Shown piece after piece: positions 15,522-24,451 of a DNA stretch of 64,000 nucleotides. The notes beneath the pieces were generated by a model. The model had not been told where the DNA came from, made no database searches, and saw nothing but the letters and a program-made list of their open reading frames with translations. Positions within the stretch are counted from its first letter, which is position 1. Each line of letters begins with the position of its first letter. The translations under genes and the position numbers were made by a program. The stretch is taken from NCBI RefSeq assembly GCF_021311115.1, contig NZ_JAJTNP010000005.1, forward strand, positions 62,001 to 126,000, in the 5' to 3' direction. This DNA comes from Chryseobacterium gwangjuense (GTDB lineage: Bacteria > Bacteroidota > Bacteroidia > Flavobacteriales > Weeksellaceae).

Positions 15522-16679
15522 ATGTTAGAATTATTAATCGGAATATATGCCGGCATCTGTTGGCTCCTTATAAAAAAACTTAAACTCATCCCCTGGACTT
15601 TTACTACACAAGTTGTGGTATTCTCCCTTCCTATTTTCGGATCTATTGCTTTAATATTAAGCCTTAATTACTTCTGCCCTATCACCTCAGATGTAAAAGT
15701 GGGTAATCGTAGTGTTGATATTTCCACCCAAATTTTGGGTAAAGTAAAAAAGGTGTATGTAAAAACCAATCAGGAAGTTAAAAAAGGAGATACTTTATTT
15801 GTTTTAGATCCCGAACCTTTTAAGCAGGAAATCAAATCACTGGAAGCACAACTCAGCAGCATGAAGGCCAATGTATCGTCTTATACCTCAGATATTGAAG
15901 CTTCCGGTAAAAATATCAGCAGTCTTCAGTCTCAATTGGCTTTAGCCAATAAACGAGTGAATCAATACCAGGAATTGGTGGCTGCAGGTGCTGCCAATAA
16001 ATTCGATCTTGAACAAGCCATGGCAAGTGCTCAGGATTTGCAGTCCAGAATCAGTGCTGCACAATCTTCAAAAAGCTCTTTAGAAACTAAATATAATGCT
16101 TCTTATGATGGCGAAAACTCTTCGGTATCTCAGATTAAAGCAAAATTAGAACAGGCTAAATGGAATCTTTCCCAAACTGTTGTCGTGGCTCCAACTGATG
16201 GAATTATTCCCAATGTACAGCTTAATGAAGGCGCTATAATGGCTCCTTTTAAATCTGCGTTTGTTCTGATCCAAAAGCAACAATCTGTCATTGGATTTTT
16301 CTCTCAAAATGAATTAGAATCTGTAAAAAAGGGCAATGAAGTAGAAATCGCCTTAAAAACAGAGCCGGGTAAGGTAGTAAAAGCAAAGCTAGAATATGTA
16401 ATTGATGCTACAAGCCAGGGTATTATGAACAATGCAGGCGGTATGCTTGGAGGTAACGGTACCACTGCCGGTATTCCCGATACAGCCAGACAATTACCTG
16501 AAACCGATGGTAAACTTATCGCCAAGTTTGTTTTGGAAGATGCAGAACATTCTCTTACCGTTGGATCTCGTGGAACTGCCGTAATCTATTCAGATCATAT
16601 CAAACCGCTGCACCTCATCCGAAAAGTAATGGTACGAGTGAGCAGTAAGATCAATTACTTAATCCCTAAACTTCACTAA
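15522..16679 (+). CDS. HlyD-family membrane fusion (adaptor) protein
   Basis: 385 residues. One or two N-terminal membrane helices (residues about 1-50) are followed by the biotinyl-lipoyl-like motif region (STQILGKVKKVYVKTNQEVKKGDTLFVLD), a coiled-coil hairpin of about residues 100-210 (rich in Q, S and A), and a beta-barrel region starting VVVAPTDGIIPNV. This is the usual adaptor layout of tripartite efflux or secretion systems, bridging the inner membrane to a TolC channel. The DUF3302 partner lies just upstream and the TolC-like gene starts 1 base after its stop. No inner-membrane transporter gene is present in the unit. Confidence 0.88.
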   Translation: MLELLIGIYAGICWLLIKKLKLIPWTFTTQVVVFSLPIFGSIALILSLNYFCPITSDVKVGNRSVDISTQILGKVKKVYVKTNQEVKKGDTLFVLDPEPFKQEIKSLEAQLSSMKANVSSYTSDIEASGKNISSLQSQLALANKRVNQYQELVAAGAANKFDLEQAMASAQDLQSRISAAQSSKSSLETKYNASYDGENSSVSQIKAKLEQAKWNLSQTVVVAPTDGIIPNVQLNEGAIMAPFKSAFVLIQKQQSVIGFFSQNELESVKKGNEVEIALKTEPGKVVKAKLEYVIDATSQGIMNNAGGMLGGNGTTAGIPDTARQLPETDGKLIAKFVLEDAEHSLTVGSRGTAVIYSDHIKPLHLIRKVMVRVSSKINYLIPKLH

Positions 16680-16680
16680 C

Positions 16681-18081
16681 ATGGTAAAAAAATTAGGGAT
16701 AAGTGCGATCATTCTTTTGAGTCTGACCTCTTGCATCGGCTATAAAAATGCGACCCCGGAAACTGTGGATGCTTTAAAAAATACAAGTGAAATAAAAGCC
16801 AATGTTGAAATCTCCGATAAATGGGTACAAGACAAAAACCAGCATATTGCAGATTTTTCATACGATTGGATTACAGAGCTGAAGACATCTGAATTAGAAA
16901 ACCTTATTCGTGAAGGACTTGTACACAATGCAGATATTATTATTTCAAAGGAAAAGCTCAATCAGATAGAATTAGCAATGGACATTGCGGGAAGCAACCT
17001 CTACCCTACCGTTAATGCTCTTGCCAATACCAATAATAATTTGGTAAGCGGTAGCCACATCGGAAACCTGCAGCTTAAAGCAAATTGGGAGCTTGATCTT
17101 TGGGGAAAGAACAAATCCGGACAAATGGCCAGTGTAAGCCGGTATTACTCCGCAGCATTTCAGCAAAAGATGCTGGAGCAATCAGTAGCAGCCATGATTG
17201 CTAAAGCCTATTATCTGAATATTGCAGGACAATACCAGGAACAGAAGATTACAGAGTATATTACAAAAACTCAGGATCTGGAAAAAATATATTCCGTTCA
17301 GCAAAAGGTAGGAACGGCTAATGCATTAGATATATCCAATATTAAAGCTGAAGTTGTTTTACTCCAATCTTATCTGGAAAAAATTAAAAATGCGAATAGC
17401 CAATCCCGAAGAAGTCTGGAAATGCTTTGTGGAAAATATCCTGAAGGATTACTTAAGATAAATGGACAATTTTCATCTTTACAAAATGAAATTCCGGAGG
17501 TTTTTCCTTTATCCCTTTTAGAAAAAAGATCTGATGTGATGGCTCAGCAATTTCAAATAGAACGCTCTTTTTATGAAGTACAAGAGGCCAAAGCAGCAAG
17601 ATTACCTTCTATCAATATCAGTACTTCTTTTGGGGCAGCTGAAACGAATGTTGAAGGAATCAATAATCTTTTTTCTAATCCGCTCCTCAAGATCGGTGGA
17701 GGTTTGGTTACCCCAATCTTCAATAGTGGAAAGCTCAAAAAGAATATTGAAGTAAAAACCTCAGAACAAAAAGAAGCAGTTGAAGGATATGCGAAATCTG
17801 TCCTTACAGCATTTAATGAAGTAGAATCTGCTTTGGCAAATCTTAGCTCCATAGAGAAGCAAAATATTTTCCAGAAGCAGGCACTCTCATCTCTTCAGGA
17901 GAATATTGTTTTGACCAAAAAACAAATTAAAGTGGGAAATAATAATAATTTCACTCTTATTCAAAGACAAAGAGACCTTATCAAAAAAGAAATGAATTCG
18001 ATCGATCTCGACTTACAACAACGAATTGAGCGTATTAATCTCTATATGGCTTTAGGCTCTAATAACCGTTCTATTTTCTAA
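16681..18081 (+). CDS. TolC-like outer-membrane efflux lipoprotein (NodT type)
   Basis: 466 residues with a lipoprotein signal: the hydrophobic start ends in LTSC, so the mature protein begins at Cys18. The body has the two repeated outer-membrane-efflux halves: TSELENLIREGLVHNADIIISKEKL and later AARLPSINISTSFG with the NPLLKIGGGLVTPIFNSGK block. The second half has the usual long helices (KKEMNSIDLDLQQRIERINLYMALG). Outer-membrane factors of this kind form the exit duct for an adaptor and pump. It is coupled to the HlyD gene. Substrate unknown. Confidence 0.9.
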   Translation: MVKKLGISAIILLSLTSCIGYKNATPETVDALKNTSEIKANVEISDKWVQDKNQHIADFSYDWITELKTSELENLIREGLVHNADIIISKEKLNQIELAMDIAGSNLYPTVNALANTNNNLVSGSHIGNLQLKANWELDLWGKNKSGQMASVSRYYSAAFQQKMLEQSVAAMIAKAYYLNIAGQYQEQKITEYITKTQDLEKIYSVQQKVGTANALDISNIKAEVVLLQSYLEKIKNANSQSRRSLEMLCGKYPEGLLKINGQFSSLQNEIPEVFPLSLLEKRSDVMAQQFQIERSFYEVQEAKAARLPSINISTSFGAAETNVEGINNLFSNPLLKIGGGLVTPIFNSGKLKKNIEVKTSEQKEAVEGYAKSVLTAFNEVESALANLSSIEKQNIFQKQALSSLQENIVLTKKQIKVGNNNNFTLIQRQRDLIKKEMNSIDLDLQQRIERINLYMALGSNNRSIF

Positions 18082-18118
18082 AAAAGGTTTTTCATTAGTT
18101 TTTTAATATTTTCTACGA

Positions 18119-18152
18119 TAAGCCCAACTTTAAATTTTTGAAGTTGGGCTTA
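18119..18152. terminator. Bidirectional terminator between convergent genes
   Basis: TAAGCCCAACTT (18119-18130) pairs perfectly with AAGTTGGGCTTA (18141-18152). It lies between the TolC-like gene (plus) and the sulfur operon end (minus). Confidence 0.75.
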
Positions 18153-18211
18153 TTAGTAAAAATCAAGATCAAAAATAAAACCTATGTACTCTTGAATAAG
18201 AACTACAACTT

Positions 18212-19729
18212 TTATATTAATGATTTGATAATGGTAATAATGCTCATGATAATTACCACAATCCCTACCACCACAAACATTTTCTTTGTAGGCAGCTTGG
18301 AAGTAAGCATGGCTGAAAATGGAGCGGTAAAGACTCCCCCCAGCAAAAGTCCCAACACAATATTCCAATGATGGATACCAATCGTAAAAATAAAGGTAAT
18401 TGCACTTGTTATCGTAAGCAGGAACTTAGCGATAGTTGAGCTTCCCACTACATATCTTGGGGTTCTTCCCTCTTTGATCAGTGTTCCCGTCACCAACGGA
18501 CCCCATCCACCTCCTGCAAAAGAATCAATAAATCCGCCAATGAATCCTAATATTCTGAGATTGGTTGTTCTTTTGGTTTTAACACGGTCTGTGTTTTTCT
18601 CTTTAAATGCATTTTTTAAAATATTCAACCCTAAATATAATGTGTAACAAGCAATGATAGGCTTTACAATATGGGCATAATATTCGCCGTAATGAGATAA
18701 CGTTAATGCTCCCACAATAGAACCTACAATAGCCAAAGGAAATAATACAAAAACCATTTTTTTATTTACATTTCCCAGCTTATAGTGACTAATACCACCC
18801 GCAGCAGTAGTAAATGATTCTGCAGAATGTATACTTGCGCTGATCACCGGTGGCGGAACATTAAGCAATAATAATATGGTTGTACAAATTACACCATATC
18901 CCATTCCCATAGATCCTGCAACAATTTCTGCTAAAAAGCCAGCCAGCAACATCCAGTAAAAAATATGACCATCCTTATCAAGAAAAACCTGAATATCTCC
19001 TAAAAGTTCAAAATGATAAATAATTCCCCCCAATACTCCAAAAAGAATTAAGACACCTATAATTCCTAAATAAATATTCGCTCTTTTCTGGACTTTTTTG
19101 GTGATTTGGATCAGTTTTTCTATTTCCAGATCGAATGGAAGAACACGCTCCTTTTCTTCTTCCAGATATTGTGTGGTGAGCCTGTTGAGCTCTTTTACTT
19201 TGTAATCGAAATCTCCTTTTAATTGATTGCGAATATCCTGCATATTGTCCAATACATTATCCATTTCATCGGGAATACTTTCTGTCAAAATTTCACGGAC
19301 TCTTTTGGCAATAGTTGGAGATTTTCCGTTGGTGGAAACCGCAATTTTCAGGTCTCCTTTTCGGACAATTGAACCTAAATAAAAATCACATAATTCCGGT
19401 TTGTCGGCAATATTTACGAGTATATTATAAGAATGAGCATGACTTCGGATATGCTCAGCTAAAGAAATATTATTCACTGCTGCAATTACAAGGTCTACAT
19501 TACTGAAATCATTATCATGATAAGCTCTTTCATGTAAGATCAGGTTCGGATAGATCTCCTGCAAAGTTTTAACTTCAGGCATAATTTCTTTAGCAACTAA
19601 TTTAATAGGTGTACCCGGAGAATTGCCCAAAACAGACTGCAGTTTTTCCAACGCAATTTTTCCGCCTCCAATAATCAGCAATGAAAGCTTTTCGAGCTTC
19701 AAAAATACGGGGTATAAAGTATTGCTCAT
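18212..19729 (-). CDS. Fusion: precorrin-2 dehydrogenase (SirC/Met8-like) plus TauE/SafE permease
   Basis: 505 residues. Residues 1 to about 200 form a CysG N-terminal/Met8-type domain: an NAD-binding loop LLIIGGGKIALEKL, the IAAVNN and NILVNIADKPELCDFYLGSIVRKGDLKIAVSTNGKSP-type block. This enzyme oxidises precorrin-2 to sirohydrochlorin and may insert iron, needed for siroheme. From about residue 218 there are some eight to nine hydrophobic segments with TauE/SafE features (GYGVICTTILLLLNVPPPVISASIHSAES). TauE/SafE proteins export or import sulfite, sulfonates or related anions. The gene is the last of the sulfur operon, 5 bases behind the TonB receptor. The order enzyme-then-permease in one chain is visible; the transported substrate is inferred. 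Confidence 0.88.
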   Translation of the reverse strand: MSNTLYPVFLKLEKLSLLIIGGGKIALEKLQSVLGNSPGTPIKLVAKEIMPEVKTLQEIYPNLILHERAYHDNDFSNVDLVIAAVNNISLAEHIRSHAHSYNILVNIADKPELCDFYLGSIVRKGDLKIAVSTNGKSPTIAKRVREILTESIPDEMDNVLDNMQDIRNQLKGDFDYKVKELNRLTTQYLEEEKERVLPFDLEIEKLIQITKKVQKRANIYLGIIGVLILFGVLGGIIYHFELLGDIQVFLDKDGHIFYWMLLAGFLAEIVAGSMGMGYGVICTTILLLLNVPPPVISASIHSAESFTTAAGGISHYKLGNVNKKMVFVLFPLAIVGSIVGALTLSHYGEYYAHIVKPIIACYTLYLGLNILKNAFKEKNTDRVKTKRTTNLRILGFIGGFIDSFAGGGWGPLVTGTLIKEGRTPRYVVGSSTIAKFLLTITSAITFIFTIGIHHWNIVLGLLLGGVFTAPFSAMLTSKLPTKKMFVVVGIVVIIMSIITIIKSLI

Positions 19730-19734
19730 CTTGA

Positions 19735-22611
19735 TTACAGTTTTAAATCATAAGTGAAGGCTAAATAATACAACCCTCCGATTTCCGGTCCTGCTGCATA
19801 TTGAAAATAACGACGGTTCAATAAGTTGGTTGCTCCTACTTTTATTTGAGCTCGGATTTCAGGAATTCTCCAGGTAGCTTGAGCATCGATCGTGTAGTAG
19901 GCCGGAATATCTCCTGAAGCCAACGGACTTTCCCATAAGAATGCATCCTGCCATCTTGCGACAATGGAAAAACCTATATTCTTAATAATTTCCCTGTTCC
20001 CAACACTTACATTTACCGTCCATTTTGGAGTATTGAAAGAAGTGATAAAAAGATCTGATCTATTAGACGTTATAAGATCATTATACGATACATTCGCATT
20101 GATATTATAATTTTTGACAAGATTATAGCGGATTCCTACAGATGTTCCGTAGCTTTTATACGTCCTGTTGCTGTTAGTATAGACTCTGTATCTGTCTTGC
20201 TTACTTCGATCAAGCATATCAAGAACTGCCTGATCCGTTCCTACTTTAGCATTTTTAGGAACTGATACTTCTACCTGTCCCAGAAAGCCTTCATAGATGT
20301 TATAATAAAAGTCCCAGTCGATAACCAACTTGTTATTAAAAAACACTGATTTATACCCTACTTCAAAAGAATTAATCTTTTCAGGCTGTAGCTTTTGCAA
20401 ATTGGCCACTACTAAAAGATTTCTGTTGTCCAACGCCGCCTGGTTTTGAGAGGCTCCTCCATCTACTGCTGCATTAACAGCCGAGGTAAACTTATCAATA
20501 GAAGCCAGCGTATATGAGTTTTCCAAGTATCCTAATCCTTCATTCACTTTAGTAAGCCCTCCTACTCTCCTTACATTCCCGTTATTCACAAAGGAAAGCG
20601 CTTCAAATAATGACGGAAAACGGAATCCGTTTTGAAAGGACGCTCTAAAATTGTGCTGGTTCACAGGGGAATACACCACACTTATTCTAGGGTTGAATTT
20701 AGCTTCAAATTCAGGATTTCTATCAACACGCAATGCTATATTCACTTTCAGTTTATCTTCAAAAAATGTTTTGGTAAGCTGTGCAAAAATCCCGTATTTC
20801 TGATAGATCACGTCTTTACCGAAAGTACCGTCAGATAAAGGAATATTTCTTTCACTTACAGGTCTGTCAAAATCCACAAAGTTGTTTCCATCCGGAGTTA
20901 TGCTATACAAACGGTAATCAATCCCAGCCAAAAGGTTGAATACTTTTACCAGTCTGCTAAAATCATACGTAAGTTCTCCCTGGTAAAAACGGGATTTCTG
21001 CTCCAACTTTGCTCCTCCTGTTGCCGGAGCACCTGCAATTCCTCCATTCGCAGAATCCCAGTTATTGATACCAATAATGGTATTTTTTAACTGTTCAAAA
21101 GCAGCGGTTCCGGGAACTACCCTGTTTTTGTCGGCTTCCTGTCTTGCCAAAATAAAAGCATCATTAAGGCTTGCTCCTGTATTAAGGTTGTTTTGTAAGG
21201 CAGACTGAAATATATTTCTCCAGTTCGTGTTAGAAAGATTCGTAAGATCTAGATTATCGGCTAAAGGTTTAAGATTGTAAGAATCTCCTGTATTTTCTAT
21301 AGATACATAGGCTCTGAATGTAAGCTCTTTTCCGGTAAGCTCAACTTTATGGTTCTGAACTGTTGCATTTTGCAGTCGGATCTTGTTTCCTCTTTGAAAT
21401 GTTCCATCCAATAACCCATAGCGATACACATAAGAAGTTCTCCACTGATCACCGAAACGATAATATAACCCTGCATCGAATTTAATATTTTTCACTTCCG
21501 GGCTTACCAAATCTTTCTCAAGATATCCTGTCCTTGAAACATTAAAAGTTGTTGGTTTTCCATTATAATTTACTTTTACCGCTACTCTGTTGTTTCTTTC
21601 ATCTCCATATTTATTCCAAAGGTCTTCCGCAGGATTATTGCTTAAAGAAAATTTAGGATTTGCCGTAATCAGTGAATTAGGGTTCTGATCGGTTTGATTA
21701 TCCGAAATCCAATCAATTCCATTGAAATATGAAGCGTTGACTTTTATGGCTAAATTTTTATTGAAAGCCTTAGCAAATCTTATCGCACTTTCTCCCAAAG
21801 GAGCAGTTTGATGATGGAGATTGTCAACATGATTCACTCCGCCACGAAAATATACACTCAACCCTTCGGAAGTGAACGGATCTTTAGTCTGAAGACTGGC
21901 TAATCCATTAATAGCATTCATTCCGTACAATGCAGAAGCCGCACCGGGAGTTACTTCCATTGACTGAATATCCAGTTCCGTTGGTCCGATAGCATTTCCT
22001 AACGGAACCCCTAATGTTGCAGACTGAACATCTACTCCGTCCACCAATTGCATAAAGCGGAAATTGTTAGGAGAGTTGAAACCTCTTGAATTGGGAACTT
22101 TTAAGGTAAGACTCGAAGTTAAGAGCTGTAATCCTTTTACATTCTCTAAGGTTTCGTAGAATGAGGAAGCCGGACTTTCACGGATGGTTTTGATGTCTAT
22201 TTTCTCAATAGCAATGGGCGATCTTAATACTTTTTCAGGAACACGAGATGCAGAAATCACTACTTCATTAATGATGGTGTTCTGAGGATTCAGCTCTATC
22301 GCGATTTTATTGGATAGGGAAAGAATTTCCACAGTCTGGCTTATAAAACCTTCTTTACTGATCACAATTCTGAAAGGTATTTTTACTCTGGTTCTTAATC
22401 TGAACTGACCTTCCTGATCTGTTTGTGCAATATCCTGCGTATTTTCAACCTGTATCTGCACTCCGGCAATCCCTTTCTGAGTATCAAAATGTTTAATAAT
22501 TCCGCTTACTTCTATAAGCTGTTGCTGGGCCTGGAAGAAATTAATAAATAGAAATGTAAATAATAGAATAGCTGTTTTGGGCAGAACATGGTTCTGTCTG
22601 TTATGTTTCAT
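19735..22611 (-). CDS. TonB-dependent receptor with carboxypeptidase-like N-terminal domain
   Basis: 958 residues. There is a signal peptide (ending NFFQAQQ), a CarboxypepD-regulatory-like domain (about residues 30-115, with GVQIQVENTQDIAQTDQEGQF), then a plug region (SRVPEKVLRSPIAIEKIDI) and a 22-strand-type barrel with the terminal strand ending YLAFTYDLKL. The C-terminal aromatic/Leu ending is typical. TonB receptors import substrates too big or scarce for porins. It sits between cysI and the SirC-TauE fusion in the same orientation, 135 bases after cysI. The substrate is unknown, but the location suggests a sulfur compound or a metal complex. This is inference from operon position only. 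Confidence 0.85.
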   Translation of the reverse strand: MKHNRQNHVLPKTAILLFTFLFINFFQAQQQLIEVSGIIKHFDTQKGIAGVQIQVENTQDIAQTDQEGQFRLRTRVKIPFRIVISKEGFISQTVEILSLSNKIAIELNPQNTIINEVVISASRVPEKVLRSPIAIEKIDIKTIRESPASSFYETLENVKGLQLLTSSLTLKVPNSRGFNSPNNFRFMQLVDGVDVQSATLGVPLGNAIGPTELDIQSMEVTPGAASALYGMNAINGLASLQTKDPFTSEGLSVYFRGGVNHVDNLHHQTAPLGESAIRFAKAFNKNLAIKVNASYFNGIDWISDNQTDQNPNSLITANPKFSLSNNPAEDLWNKYGDERNNRVAVKVNYNGKPTTFNVSRTGYLEKDLVSPEVKNIKFDAGLYYRFGDQWRTSYVYRYGLLDGTFQRGNKIRLQNATVQNHKVELTGKELTFRAYVSIENTGDSYNLKPLADNLDLTNLSNTNWRNIFQSALQNNLNTGASLNDAFILARQEADKNRVVPGTAAFEQLKNTIIGINNWDSANGGIAGAPATGGAKLEQKSRFYQGELTYDFSRLVKVFNLLAGIDYRLYSITPDGNNFVDFDRPVSERNIPLSDGTFGKDVIYQKYGIFAQLTKTFFEDKLKVNIALRVDRNPEFEAKFNPRISVVYSPVNQHNFRASFQNGFRFPSLFEALSFVNNGNVRRVGGLTKVNEGLGYLENSYTLASIDKFTSAVNAAVDGGASQNQAALDNRNLLVVANLQKLQPEKINSFEVGYKSVFFNNKLVIDWDFYYNIYEGFLGQVEVSVPKNAKVGTDQAVLDMLDRSKQDRYRVYTNSNRTYKSYGTSVGIRYNLVKNYNINANVSYNDLITSNRSDLFITSFNTPKWTVNVSVGNREIIKNIGFSIVARWQDAFLWESPLASGDIPAYYTIDAQATWRIPEIRAQIKVGATNLLNRRYFQYAAGPEIGGLYYLAFTYDLKL

Positions 22612-22746
22612 TGATGGTCATTTTTTAGGTTAATAGGAATGTGTTGTGATATTTATGATAAACTGCACATACACATTCGTATCCCTAAAAACTCATGATA
22701 ATATTTCCTGAGATTTGTCTGACGGTAAAGAATATTGATCATATAT

Positions 22747-24420
22747 TTATTTTATGGTTTGTAAATAACGATAGGAGAAATCACCAAACGTTTCGTCTGT
22801 ACGTTTTTCTTTTATATAAATCCCCAATAGCTTATCAAGAGTTTCAAGGATTTCCTCTTCGCCGATATTTTCTTTAAATTTTGTATTGAGACGCAATCCC
22901 AATCGATCGCCTCCGATATGCAGGTTATATTTCCCATAAGCAGTCCCTACAAATCCGATTTCTGCATTAGGAGATCTTCCGCAACCGTTCGGGCATCCTG
23001 TCATACGAATAGTGATATCTTCCTCCAAAAGGCCGTATTTTTCAAGAACAGGTTCTATTTTTGTGACTAAAGACGGTAAATAACGTTGTGCTTCCGCCAA
23101 AGCCAGCGAACAGGTATTCAAAGCGACACAGGCAACGGAGTTTTTACGCAGTGCACTTGAATTTTCAGTATAGCCGGAAATCCCGAATTCTTTTAAAAGA
23201 TTTTCGATGTCTTTTTTATCTTCCTCTTCAATATCAGACAGAATAAGGTTTTGATTGCAGGTAAAACGAAAATTAACTTTTCCGGTTTCAGCGATCTTTA
23301 ATAACCCTGATTTTAAAGGATATTCATTGGTATCAAGCACTCTTCCATGCTCAACAAATACAGTATAAAACCATTTTCCTTCATGATTCTGTACCCAGCC
23401 GTAACGGTCTTTTCTTTGCTCAAATTTAAATTCTTTAGCAGGTTCAAAAGGGAAGCCTGTTCTTTTTTCTACCTCTGTTCTGTATCCGTCTATCCCAAGT
23501 TTATCAATAGTATATTTAAGTCTTGATAGTTTTCTATCGCTTCTGTTTCCAAAATCACGCTGTACGGTGATGATCTCATATACGACCTTTAAAGCTTTTT
23601 CTTCCGTATCCACAAATCCAAGTACAGAAGCCAGACGTGGATATGTGGCTTCATTTCCATGGGTAGCTCCCAATCCACCTCCTGCTGCAATAGTATATCC
23701 AACCACTTTATTGTTTTCGATAATTGCGATCAATGCAATATCATTAATGAATACATCTACATCATTGTTAGGCGGAATAGCGATTCCGATCTTTAATTTT
23801 CTAGGTAAATACCTGTCCTGATATAACGGATCTTCCTCTGCCTTTCTGTCTATTAACAATTCATCATCTATCCAGATATCATAATAAGATTGGGTTTTTG
23901 GCAAACACATTTCACTTATTTTTCCGGCTAATTCATACACTTCCTGATGTAAAGGTGATTCAGAAGGATTGGAGGTACAGGTTACATTTCTGTTCACGTC
24001 ACCACATGCGGCAATAGAATCCAGGTGCTGCAGATTGAATTGTTGGATGGTTGGTCTTAAATGAGACTTCAGAATACCATGAAGCTGAATGGTTTGCCTC
24101 GTTGTTATTTTTATAGTTCCTGTAGAATGTTTCCCGGCGACTTCATTCAATCCAATCCATTGTTCCGGAGTTAAGAAACCTCCCGGAAGCCTTAGTCTTA
24201 TCATGTACGAATACAGCCATTCCAATTTTTTAGCTACACGCTCTTCTCGCCTGTCACGATCATCCTGCTGATACATCCCGTGAAATTTAATAAGGGTTTG
24301 ATCATCTTCACGTATCGCTCCGGTAAATTCATCGGAGAGACTTTCCTTCAAGGTTCCTCGAAGCCCATTGCTCCCGGTTTTGATTCTTTCTACCGGTGAA
24401 AGATTATCTTTATTACTCAT
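22747..24420 (-). CDS. cysI: Assimilatory sulfite reductase, hemoprotein (beta) subunit
   Basis: 557 residues, near the usual 550-570. The four cysteines that hold the 4Fe-4S cluster and link to siroheme are visible: Cys431 and Cys437 (CVALNTCSLALAEAQ) and Cys476 and Cys480 (TGCPNGCGRSP). The siroheme/sulfite-binding strand KITTRQTIQLHGI is present in the N-terminal half. The enzyme reduces sulfite to sulfide with six electrons passed from the flavoprotein. The flavoprotein gene (24452-26161) lies 31 bases upstream, so the two form an NADPH-type complex. Siroheme is supplied by cobA and the SirC fusion in the same operon. Confidence 0.95.
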   Translation of the reverse strand: MSNKDNLSPVERIKTGSNGLRGTLKESLSDEFTGAIREDDQTLIKFHGMYQQDDRDRREERVAKKLEWLYSYMIRLRLPGGFLTPEQWIGLNEVAGKHSTGTIKITTRQTIQLHGILKSHLRPTIQQFNLQHLDSIAACGDVNRNVTCTSNPSESPLHQEVYELAGKISEMCLPKTQSYYDIWIDDELLIDRKAEEDPLYQDRYLPRKLKIGIAIPPNNDVDVFINDIALIAIIENNKVVGYTIAAGGGLGATHGNEATYPRLASVLGFVDTEEKALKVVYEIITVQRDFGNRSDRKLSRLKYTIDKLGIDGYRTEVEKRTGFPFEPAKEFKFEQRKDRYGWVQNHEGKWFYTVFVEHGRVLDTNEYPLKSGLLKIAETGKVNFRFTCNQNLILSDIEEEDKKDIENLLKEFGISGYTENSSALRKNSVACVALNTCSLALAEAQRYLPSLVTKIEPVLEKYGLLEEDITIRMTGCPNGCGRSPNAEIGFVGTAYGKYNLHIGGDRLGLRLNTKFKENIGEEEILETLDKLLGIYIKEKRTDETFGDFSYRYLQTIK

Positions 24421-24451
24421 TTTTTACTTTTTACTTTATTTCAGAATACAA

